Notes under the pieces: generated by a model
Databases searched by the model: none
What the model was told of the DNA's origin: nothing
The model's input: only the letters and a program-made list of their open reading frames with translations
Shown here: one piece after another, positions 7,383 through 13,652 of the stretch
How the letters are laid out: each line of letters opens with the position of its first letter
Numbering within the stretch: position 1 is the first letter of the stretch
Assembly: GCA_964642545.1 (NCBI GenBank)
Contig: CAZXQU010000024.1
Location: 1-41,720, forward strand
Origin: QYOJ01 sp964642545
GTDB taxonomy: Bacteria > Bacteroidota > Bacteroidia > Bacteroidales > FEN-979
Direction of reading: 5' to 3'
DNA length: 41,720 nucleotides
Translations under genes and position numbers: made by a program

Positions 7383-8214
7383 AAAACGTCAATTCTTTAA
7401 TTGGATTCTCCGAATTTGCAGGGGACTAATTCTTGTTTTAGGATCGTTTGCTTTGATTGGTATTATTTTAGCCTTTACCTCTGCACCTTTCTGGATCTGG
7501 TATGGTTTGGGCACATCCCAAGCGGAGATCACGGCCCCTCCCGATTACATCATTGTTTTAGGTGGAAGTGGTATCCCCAGTGAATCGGGGTTGATGCGCA
7601 CCTACTATACCGCAGTTGCCGCAGAACATTTCCATGATGCCATGGTCATCGTAGCTCTTCCCGGTGATACATCTGACAGTATGAGTTCCATCAATAAAAT
7701 GCGAAACGAATTGATTCTCAGGAAGATTACAGAGGAACGGATCTTGGTTGAAGATTCAGGAACAAATACCAGGGCACAGGCAATGCGGATCCAAGAATTA
7801 ATTACGAATTACGAATTACGAACCGGAGCAAAGCGGAGCTCGGCGAAGCCAATTACGAATTCAGAGGACTCATTAAACGTCTCACGTCTTACGTCTCACG
7901 TCTCACCTGACTCATCCTTCGTCCCTCTTCCATCGTCTCTCTTACTAATTACCTCCCCCGAACACCTTTACAGAGCTGTACTGACATTTAGGAAAGCGGG
8001 GTTTGAGCAGGTTGACGGAATGCCGGCATTTGGGAGCGATATCGAATCTGATATCACATTTTCGTCGAAAAAACTAGGCGGTCGAAGGTGGGTCCCTGAT
8101 GTTGGAGACAGCATCACGTTACGGTACCAATTCTGGACGCAACTGCAGTACGAGATTCTTATCCTGCGTGAGTATACGGCAATTGCCTATTACTGGCTGA
8201 TGGGGTGGATCTGA
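7363..8214 (+). CDS. DUF218 (YdcF/SanA/ElyC-like) membrane protein with repeat-derived loop
   Basis: The product has 283 residues, with one N-terminal membrane segment (about 20-45), then PDYIIVLGGSG, a phosphate-binding-like Gly loop typical of DUF218, and EDSGTNTRAQAM. Members such as SanA and ElyC act at the cell envelope, but no reaction is firmly established for this subfamily. Between TRAQAMRIQEL (about 145) and SSLLLITSPEHLYRAV (about 195) the family normally has a short connection. Here about 40 extra residues are encoded by two heptamer arrays and a GC-rich insert. The fold probably tolerates this as a surface loop. The ATG at 7363 is itself inside a heptamer array. Codon use on either side of the insert is like that of the neighbours. 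Confidence 0.8.
   Translation: MRKANSKKRQFFNWILRICRGLILVLGSFALIGIILAFTSAPFWIWYGLGTSQAEITAPPDYIIVLGGSGIPSESGLMRTYYTAVAAEHFHDAMVIVALPGDTSDSMSSINKMRNELILRKITEERILVEDSGTNTRAQAMRIQELITNYELRTGAKRSSAKPITNSEDSLNVSRLTSHVSPDSSFVPLPSSLLLITSPEHLYRAVLTFRKAGFEQVDGMPAFGSDIESDITFSSKKLGGRRWVPDVGDSITLRYQFWTQLQYEILILREYTAIAYYWLMGWI
7801..7821 (+). repeat. Heptamer array, unit ATTACGA, 3 perfect copies
   Basis: Three perfect ATTACGA units are preceded by a degenerate one. They are translated in frame as ITNYELR in the DUF218 gene. The same unit recurs at 8218 and 38912. A GC-rich insert (7822-7850) and a second partial ATTACGA follow. Confidence 0.95.
7877..7904 (+). repeat. Heptamer array, unit ACGTCTC, 4 copies
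   Basis: The units are ACGTCTC, ACGTCTT, ACGTCTC and ACGTCTC. The array is read in frame as SRLTSHVS inside the DUF218 gene and has a different unit from the 7801 array 56 bp upstream. Confidence 0.95.
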
Positions 8215-8217
8215 TCA

Positions 8218-8241
8218 ATTACGAATTACGAATTACGAATT
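8218..8241. repeat. Heptamer array, unit ATTACGA, 3.4 copies, between convergent genes
   Basis: Three perfect ATTACGA units plus ATT lie just after the DUF218 stop. The pth stop codon (complement of 8233-8235) is made from the array, so the array fixes the C-terminus of Pth. Confidence 0.95.
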
Positions 8242-8793
8242 AAAGAGATTCATCGCTCGGTCAACTCCCTGCAGAATGAAGCATTGAATCATTTCAACGG
8301 CGGTTTCAATTCTGGGTATTAAAACTTTTTCCTCCTCTTTTGTCCATCGGCCAAGCACATAATCAATCTGGTATCCTTTAGCGAAGTCGTTGCCAATTCC
8401 TACTCTGAGCCTTGAAAACTCAATGGTTTGGATTGTATCGATGATACTGATTAGGCCATTATGCCCACCATCACTTCCCCGTTTTCTCAAACGGAAAGTG
8501 CCTAGCGGCAAAGCCAAATCGTCAACGATCACCAGGATATTCTCCGGAAGGATGTTCTCCTGATTCATCCAGTATCTGAGCGCTTTTCCACTCAGATTCA
8601 TGAAGGTAGTAGGTTTGATAATGGTGATGGACCGGCCTTTGAGTTTTCCTTTTGCCATCGAAGCAAGCCGTCCGGATTCAAAGGGGGCTTTTAGGGAGAG
8701 TGCAAGTGCGTCGGCAATGACAAAACCAATATTGTGGCGGGTATTCATATACTCGTCACCGATATTACCAAGACCAACGATTAGGTATTTCAT
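8233..8793 (-). CDS. pth: Peptidyl-tRNA hydrolase
   Basis: The product has 186 residues, the usual length. It starts MKYLIVGLGNIGDEY and carries the catalytic His20 in NTRHNIGF, together with KPTTFMNLSG, VDDLALPLG and GGHNGL, all diagnostic for bacterial Pth. It cleaves peptidyl-tRNA released from stalled ribosomes in the cytoplasm. It follows rplY on the same strand with an 82-bp gap that contains a large heptamer-based hairpin. This prs-rplY-pth order is common in Bacteroidota. The last residues (FNS then stop) come from the ATTACGA array. Confidence 0.97.
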   Translation of the reverse strand: MKYLIVGLGNIGDEYMNTRHNIGFVIADALALSLKAPFESGRLASMAKGKLKGRSITIIKPTTFMNLSGKALRYWMNQENILPENILVIVDDLALPLGTFRLRKRGSDGGHNGLISIIDTIQTIEFSRLRVGIGNDFAKGYQIDYVLGRWTKEEEKVLIPRIETAVEMIQCFILQGVDRAMNLFNS

Positions 8794-8799
8794 GATGCG

Positions 8800-8862
8800 C
8801 GATTTGCAATACTCGATAAGCGAAATGGGATACGGGATTCACTTATCGCGTATCCCGTATCT
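8800..8862. repeat. Heptamer array, CGATAnG-type, 6 copies followed by 3 inverted copies (hairpin)
   Basis: The direct units are CGATTTG, CAATACT, CGATAAG, CGAAATG, GGATACG and GGATTCA. The complementary units are CTTATCG, CGTATCC and CGTATCT. GATACGGGAT at 8829-8838 pairs perfectly with ATCCCGTATC at 8852-8861. On the minus strand this hairpin lies between the rplY stop (8876) and the pth start (8793), so it could act as an RNA processing or attenuation structure. Confidence 0.85.
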
Positions 8863-8875
8863 CATAGCTGATTCG

Positions 8876-9505
8876 TTATTCTTTCGCCGGTGCTTCGTTG
8901 TCTCCTCCTTCAACAGTCTCTTCTGCTGCCGCAGGGACTCCACTTTCAGGAGCCTCAACAACAGCTCTGGCTGAACGCACACCAATAACTACATTTCTTG
9001 GTGCATCAAGGAAGTTGATATGATCGCGAAAAAGGTCAGAAACCATGATTGAATCTCCAATATCGAGTTTGGAAATATCGATTTCAATTTCATCCGGGAG
9101 ATCTTTTAAAAGGGCGCTGATCTTCAGTTTACGAGATTTCTTGATCAGTCGTCCGCCTTTCAGCACACCTTTCGAAGTACCAGTCACCTTTATCGGAACA
9201 GACATGGTGATTGGTTTGTCGTCCGATACCTGCAGTAAATCTACATGCAGAATCCGGTCTGTTACCGGGTGGTATTGCAGATCCTGAATGACAGTGGTGT
9301 ACTCTTTACCATCGATATCCAGTTTGACAATATAAACATTCGGGGAAAAGATGATTTTTAAAAAGAGTTTTTCATCCGTAAGAAAATGGACTTGCTCTTT
9401 GCCGCCATACATGACACATGGCACTTTAAACTCCCTGCGGAGTTTTTTGGCATCTTTTTTTCCTACGTTCTCTCTCAGAGAACCGCTCAATGATACCTGT
9501 TTCAT
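8876..9505 (-). CDS. rplY: 50S ribosomal protein L25/Ctc family
   Basis: The product has 209 residues: an N-terminal L25 domain binding 5S rRNA (SLRENVGKKDAKKLR, VPCVMYGG), a C-terminal TL5/CTC beta domain (VSDDKPITMSVPIKVTG, LPDEIEIDISKLDIGDSI), and an acidic Ala/Glu-rich tail typical of Bacteroidota members. It is part of the large ribosomal subunit. The ATG at 9505 follows a leader of about 100 nt from the TACCTTTG element at 9612-9619, and this leader contains a heptamer array. It probably forms a transcription unit with pth downstream. Confidence 0.95.
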   Translation of the reverse strand: MKQVSLSGSLRENVGKKDAKKLRREFKVPCVMYGGKEQVHFLTDEKLFLKIIFSPNVYIVKLDIDGKEYTTVIQDLQYHPVTDRILHVDLLQVSDDKPITMSVPIKVTGTSKGVLKGGRLIKKSRKLKISALLKDLPDEIEIDISKLDIGDSIMVSDLFRDHINFLDAPRNVVIGVRSARAVVEAPESGVPAAAEETVEGGDNEAPAKE

Positions 9506-9538
9506 AATGGATTAAATTTAGGTTAATTGTTTTTTATT

Positions 9539-9566
9539 GATGCTGGATGCAAGATGCCGGATGAAA
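9539..9566. repeat. Heptamer array, unit GATGCnG, 4 copies, in the rplY leader
   Basis: The units are GATGCTG, GATGCAA, GATGCCG and GATGAAA. The array lies inside the presumed 5' untranslated region of rplY. Confidence 0.85.
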
Positions 9567-9611
9567 ATCCTCCTTCACCATGGAACTACTGCACCACCCT
9601 TTTCGGGGCCG

Positions 9612-9619
9612 CAAAGGTA
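9612..9619 (-). promoter_or_regulatory. TAnnTTTG -7 element upstream of rplY
   Basis: Read on the minus strand this is TACCTTTG, between the prs stop and rplY. It gives rplY-pth their own promoter and a leader of about 100 nt. Confidence 0.65.
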
Positions 9620-9631
9620 AGAAAAAAAATG

Positions 9632-10564
9632 TTAGAATTTAAAGAGAGAGGAGATAGATTCCTTCTTTTTCAGCCGGTTGATCACTTCGGCGAAGAGATC
9701 GGCGGTAGTGAGAACCTTCACTTTGGGACTCTCTCGTTGTGAAGGGATTGTATCGGTTACTACCAGCTCATCCAGCGCTGATTCTTCGATATGTTCATAT
9801 GCTTGACCGGAGAGAAGCGGATGGGTAATCATAGCACGTACTGATGTAGCGCCGTTTTCCATCAACACTTCTGCTGCTTTACAAAGGGTCCCGCCTGTGT
9901 CGACGATATCGTCAAGGAGGATTACATTTTTCCCTTTCACATCACCCACCAGGGCCATCCTTCCAACTTCATTGGGTTTAGAGCGGTGCTTGTAGCAGAT
10001 GACGAAATTCGTGTGGAAGAATTTGGCGTAGGATCCTGCCCTTCGGGTTCCTCCGGTATCCGGGGAGGCAAAAGTTAAATCCTCAAGATGCAGTGTTTTA
10101 AGGTATGGGATGAAAATAGAGGAGGCATAAAGATGGTCGACAGGTACGTCAAAGAAGCCCTGGATCTGGTCTGCGTGAAGGTCGAGAGTGATGATCCGGT
10201 TCACTCCGGCAGCCATTAGCAGGTTAGCTACCAGCTTAGAGGCGATTGAAACCCGGGGCTTGTCTTTCCGATCCTGTCGTGCGAACCCGAAATATGGAAT
10301 CACTGCCACGATAGTTCGGGCTGAGGCACGACGGGCGGCATCGATCATCATCAGGAGCTCCATCAGGTTGTCGCTAGGAGTGAAGGTAGATTGTACCAGA
10401 AAAACATCGGTACCGCGGATATTTTCATCAAAAGAGGGTTGAAATTCTCCATCAGCAAAATTGATGACCGACATCTTACCCAGCTCAGCACCATAGGCCT
10501 GGGCGATTTTTTCACCGAGGTATTTGGATGTTCTTCCTGCGAAGATCTTGATCTTTACTGCCAT
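9632..10564 (-). CDS. prs: Ribose-phosphate pyrophosphokinase
   Basis: The product has 310 residues, normal for class I PRPP synthetase. Seen are the N-terminal FAGRTSKYLGEKIA, the ATP/Mg segment DLHADQIQGFFDVPVDHLYA, and the PRPP-binding loop VILLDDIVDTGGTLCKAA. It makes PRPP from ribose 5-phosphate and ATP for purine, pyrimidine, NAD, His and Trp synthesis in the cytoplasm. The ATG at 10564 follows a TATTTTTG element at 10590-10597. rpoD lies upstream on the same strand and rplY downstream. Confidence 0.97.
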   Translation of the reverse strand: MAVKIKIFAGRTSKYLGEKIAQAYGAELGKMSVINFADGEFQPSFDENIRGTDVFLVQSTFTPSDNLMELLMMIDAARRASARTIVAVIPYFGFARQDRKDKPRVSIASKLVANLLMAAGVNRIITLDLHADQIQGFFDVPVDHLYASSIFIPYLKTLHLEDLTFASPDTGGTRRAGSYAKFFHTNFVICYKHRSKPNEVGRMALVGDVKGKNVILLDDIVDTGGTLCKAAEVLMENGATSVRAMITHPLLSGQAYEHIEESALDELVVTDTIPSQRESPKVKVLTTADLFAEVINRLKKKESISSLFKF

Positions 10565-10589
10565 GGTTGAAATCTTTGGATTTACAGGT

Positions 10590-10597
10590 CAAAAATA
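10590..10597 (-). promoter_or_regulatory. TAnnTTTG -7 element upstream of prs
   Basis: The minus-strand sequence is TATTTTTG, 25 nt before the prs ATG, in the 71-bp gap between rpoD and prs. Confidence 0.55.
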
Positions 10598-10635
10598 CGC
10601 GATTCATTATAAGGATGCAAGGGTTTTTTGCAATC

Positions 10636-11499
10636 TTATCCGAGATAGGTTTGCAGGACCGAAGAGCGTGAGATGTGTTTCAGTTTCCGGATTGCTTTTT
10701 CTTTGATCTGACGAACCCTTTCACGTGTAAGGTCGAATCGTTCAGCAATCTCTTCAGAGGTTCGCACAGGTGTTCCGTTAAGGCCGTAATAGGAACGGAT
10801 GATTTCGGCTTCCCGGATGGAGAGAGAGGATACGGCCCGTTCGATCTCAATTCTTAGCGATTCGATGAGCAATCCCCGATCGGGCCTGGTATTTTCATCA
10901 CCCTGGATGGTATCGCACATGGTGATTGTTTCATTCTGTATCAGCGGAGCATCGATGGAGAGGTGACGTCCTGAATTTTTCATACATTCCCGCACCTCAT
11001 TTTCAGAGATCTCAAGGATCCCTGCCATTTCCGACACTTCGGGATCCCGTTCAAATTCTTGCTCAAAACGAACATTGGCATGATGGATCTTGCTGATAGA
11101 TCCTATTTTATTCAATGGAAGCCTGACGATTCGCGACTGTTCGGCAAGTGCCTGGAGAATGGATTGCCTGATCCACCACACCGCGTATGAAATGAATTTA
11201 AATCCGCGCGTTTCATCAAATCGTTTGGCTGCCTTCATCAAGCCTAGGTTCCCTTCGTTGATCAGGTCGGAAAGACTTAATCCCCGGTTTTGATATTGCT
11301 TGGAAACAGAAACGACAAATCGCAGGTTAGCCCGGGTAAGCTTCTGCAATGCCTCCTGGTCTCCCAGACGGATCTGCTGGGCAAGGAGCACCTCTTCCTC
11401 GACTGAGATCATATCGACCTTCCCAATCTCCTGCAAATATTTATCCATGGAAGCAGTTTCCCGGTTGGTAAGCTGCTTGGTGATGACCAGTTGCCTCAT
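10636..11499 (-). CDS. rpoD: Primary sigma factor (RpoD/sigma-ABfr type)
   Basis: The product has 287 residues, the short form found in Bacteroidota, lacking region 1.1. Region 1.2 begins near SMDKYLQEIGKVDMIS. Region 2 includes LRFVVSVSKQYQNRGLSLSD and FKFISYAVWWIRQSI; region 3 covers about 130-205; region 4 ends with LTRERVRQIKEKAIRKLKH, the -33 recognition helix. This factor recognises TAnnTTTG/TTTG promoters, and that is the motif found in front of many genes here. The gene has a leader of about 120 nt with a strong 9-bp stem-loop (11572-11594) downstream of its own TACCTTTG element. Confidence 0.96.
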   Translation of the reverse strand: MRQLVITKQLTNRETASMDKYLQEIGKVDMISVEEEVLLAQQIRLGDQEALQKLTRANLRFVVSVSKQYQNRGLSLSDLINEGNLGLMKAAKRFDETRGFKFISYAVWWIRQSILQALAEQSRIVRLPLNKIGSISKIHHANVRFEQEFERDPEVSEMAGILEISENEVRECMKNSGRHLSIDAPLIQNETITMCDTIQGDENTRPDRGLLIESLRIEIERAVSSLSIREAEIIRSYYGLNGTPVRTSEEIAERFDLTRERVRQIKEKAIRKLKHISRSSVLQTYLG

Positions 11500-11571
11500 T
11501 AGAACTCTTTTTATAGGTTATCCGAACACCCGGTTTCATTCCGGGCCAGCTGGGGAGTTCCGAAAAGGCAA

Positions 11572-11594
11572 TCCCTCTCTGGAGGAGAGAGGGA
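11572..11594. repeat. 9-bp perfect stem-loop in the rpoD leader
   Basis: TCCCTCTCT (11572-11580) pairs with AGAGAGGGA (11586-11594) around a 5-nt loop. On the minus strand it lies in the rpoD 5' untranslated region. It resembles the inverted repeat at 1947-1978. A second small stem, CCCGG/CCGGG, lies nearer the start codon. Confidence 0.65.
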
Positions 11595-11626
11595 CTGAGT
11601 CATTCCCAGGGGGGTCAGAATTCTTC

Positions 11627-11634
11627 CAAAGGTA
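11627..11634 (-). promoter_or_regulatory. TAnnTTTG -7 element for rpoD
   Basis: The minus-strand sequence is TACCTTTG. It implies a 5' leader of about 120 nt and control of the sigma gene by its own class of promoter. Confidence 0.65.
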
Positions 11635-11705
11635 CTATAAATTCCGATACCTAACCCGGATAATTTATTGACAGAGTTAGAAGGTTGTCAGAGAAACAAG
11701 AAGTT

Positions 11706-11735
11706 TTGAAAATATCTGGCAAATGTGTACTTTTG
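11706..11735 (+). promoter_or_regulatory. Promoter for tRNA-Leu (TTG, 19 nt, TACTTTTG)
   Basis: TTG at 11706-11708 and TACTTTTG at 11728-11735 are separated by 19 nt, the best consensus match in the window. The tRNA 5' end is 11 nt downstream. Confidence 0.75.
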
Positions 11736-11745
11736 CGGTCCATTT

Positions 11746-11829
11746 GCCCTGATGGCGGAATAGGTAGACGCGCTGGTCTCAAAAACCAGTGGGGTAATTC
11801 CCGTGCCGGTTCGATTCCGGCTCAGGGTA
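11746..11829 (+). tRNA. tRNA-Leu (anticodon CAA)
   Basis: This is a cloverleaf of 84 nt. Acceptor strand GCCCTGA pairs with TCAGGGT (one G-U pair), the anticodon stem CTGGT/ACCAG encloses loop CTCAAAA with anticodon CAA, and there is a long variable arm as expected for a type II tRNA. The T arm is GCCGG-TTCGATT-CCGGC. The CCA end is not encoded and must be added after transcription. It reads UUG Leu codons. Confidence 0.97.
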
Positions 11830-11837
11830 CTGAAACG

Positions 11838-11870
11838 GATTCCTCGTTATTTTTAGCGGGGAATTTTTTT
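11838..11870 (+). terminator. Rho-independent terminator of tRNA-Leu
   Basis: ATTCCTCG pairs with CGGGGAAT (one G-U pair) around a 10-nt loop, followed by a run of T residues. Confidence 0.75.
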
Positions 11871-12056
11871 GATATCTTCCTGGACGCGTCGATGGCTTTG
11901 ATCATCTCAAGCCGATATAAATTGAACACCCGTAAGAATTGATTGTTACATCATCAAATTCTTATCTATGCCGCTATCTTTTGTACCTTAGCGGGTATCT
12001 TGAGTTTAATCTTCCTCTTTCTTCGGTGGGATGGAAGGATTGTAATAATCATTATA

Positions 12057-13298
12057 ATGAATCTGACCTTTTCCGGGAAGCTCCCTTTCACCCTGATGGC
12101 TAAGCCAATCGGTTCAGTATGTAACCTTAACTGCACCTATTGTTATTATCTTGAAAAAGATAAACTCTATCCTGGTGATCCACAGCATTGGGCCATGAGT
12201 GAAAAACTTCTTGAAACGTATATCAGGCAAACGATTTATTCTTCTAAAGATCCTGTGATTGTTTTTGCATGGCATGGTGGCGAACCCATCATGCGAGGGA
12301 TGGATTTTTTCAGAAAGATCATTCAGATGCAAAAAAAGTATGGAGATGGAAGAGTGATCGAGAATTCGTTACAAACAAACGGAACCACCCTGAAGGATGA
12401 CTGGTGCCGCTTTTTCACTGACCAGCAGTTCCTGATCGGTCTTTCAATCGATGGTCCCGAACATTGTCACGATCATTACAGGGTATACAGGAATGGTCAG
12501 GGAAGTTTCAAGCAATGCATGCAAGGCCTTGAATTGCTGGTGAAACACAAGACAGAATTCAACACCCTTACTGTAGTTAATGACTATAATTCAAACTATC
12601 CGGATGACGTTTACCGATTTTTAAAAAAGATTGGAAGCCGGTTCATGCAGTTTCTTCCGGTTGTTGAATGGGTTGATCCTGTTGCGAAACCAGATGAACT
12701 CAAAATATTGCCCCCGGATACTGTAAAAAATGCCGAAGTCACTGACTGGACCGTTGATCCGATCGATTACGGAAATTTCCTGATCAGGATATTTGATGAG
12801 TGGGTGCGTAAAGATGTTGGCGATTATTTCGTGATCACCTTCGACAGCGTTCTGTGCAACTGGATGCGTGTTCCACCACCCGTTTGTGTCTCTGCCGAAA
12901 TCTGTGGTAATGCAGGCATTATGGAATATAACGGGGATGTATTCGCTTGCGACCATTATGTTTTCCCTGAATATAAACTGGGCAACATCCATGAACAATC
13001 ATTACTGACCCTGATGAACTCTCCGTTTCAGCAACAATTCGGGCTAAATAAACGGGACTCTCTTCCGGCTTTCTGCAGAAAATGTAAATTTCTTGACCTC
13101 TGCAACGGGGAATGTCCCAAAAACAGAATCATCAATACGCCTGACGGAGAGCCTGGATTAAACTACCTGTGCCCCGGGTTCAGACTTTTTTATGAACACA
13201 CCGAACCCTACTTTGATTTCATGGCCAATGAACTGAAATATAAACGTTTGCCTGCGAATGTTAAAAAATGGGCATTGAACCGTCTCATGGGAACCTGA
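12057..13298 (+). CDS. Anaerobic sulfatase-maturating enzyme (radical SAM/SPASM)
   Basis: The product has 413 residues from the ATG at 12057 (MNLTFSGKLPF). The radical SAM cluster motif is CNLNCTYC (CxxxCxxC) near residue 22. SPASM-type cysteines follow in CGNAG, ACDHYVFPEYKLGNIH and FCRKCKFLDLCNGECPKNR. These are hallmarks of anSME, which oxidises an active-site Cys or Ser of sulfatases to formylglycine in the cytoplasm. The ORF is open upstream to 11943 and would add a hydrophobic stretch, but the family starts at the chosen Met. A CCGCTA/TAGCGG hairpin lies at 11971-11994. It is convergent with, and presumably serves, the serine-type sulfatase at 13649-15871. Confidence 0.9.
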   Translation: MNLTFSGKLPFTLMAKPIGSVCNLNCTYCYYLEKDKLYPGDPQHWAMSEKLLETYIRQTIYSSKDPVIVFAWHGGEPIMRGMDFFRKIIQMQKKYGDGRVIENSLQTNGTTLKDDWCRFFTDQQFLIGLSIDGPEHCHDHYRVYRNGQGSFKQCMQGLELLVKHKTEFNTLTVVNDYNSNYPDDVYRFLKKIGSRFMQFLPVVEWVDPVAKPDELKILPPDTVKNAEVTDWTVDPIDYGNFLIRIFDEWVRKDVGDYFVITFDSVLCNWMRVPPPVCVSAEICGNAGIMEYNGDVFACDHYVFPEYKLGNIHEQSLLTLMNSPFQQQFGLNKRDSLPAFCRKCKFLDLCNGECPKNRIINTPDGEPGLNYLCPGFRLFYEHTEPYFDFMANELKYKRLPANVKKWALNRLMGT

Positions 13299-13328
13299 GA
13301 TGTATATTTATCAGAACAGGGCTACAAT

Positions 13329-13652
13329 TCATTTTGGCTTGGAAAAGAATAAAATGCTACAACAAAGTATTACAACGGCATCAATTGCAAACAGAAGAGT
13401 GAGCATCATGCCCCAATTCTTAAACCCAATCATAAAAACACCAGTTCCCAAACCAATCAGGGGGAAAATTATTCCCAGGGTGGGAGAGATTTTCAGGTTC
13501 AGAATCAGCAAAATGCCAATAGTAAAATACACAATTCCAAAAGCCATCATGGACAAAGTATTTGGGTCTTTGGGCAAGTTAAAAAAAGGTAGTGCATGCA
13601 ATACACCTGTGAGAATTAAAAGCAACGCTGCAAAATAACGAATTGACCTCAT
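13329..13652 (-). CDS. Small membrane protein with four predicted membrane segments
   Basis: The product has 107 residues and four hydrophobic stretches (about 5-23, 33-53, 57-77, 82-102), with no recognised catalytic motif. Its start overlaps the sulfatase stop as ATGA (13649-13652), so translation is probably coupled to the sulfatase. It ends 30 bp from the convergent maturase gene. I do not recognise a named family; a DoxX-like or other small inner-membrane protein is a guess from topology. Confidence 0.75.
   Translation of the reverse strand: MRSIRYFAALLLILTGVLHALPFFNLPKDPNTLSMMAFGIVYFTIGILLILNLKISPTLGIIFPLIGLGTGVFMIGFKNWGMMLTLLFAIDAVVILCCSILFFSKPK

Noticed and set aside
11943..12056. 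Upstream TTG extension of the sulfatase maturase adding a hydrophobic stretch
   Set aside because: The family begins at MNLTFSGKLPF; maturases are cytoplasmic, and the extension includes a hairpin and no start context.
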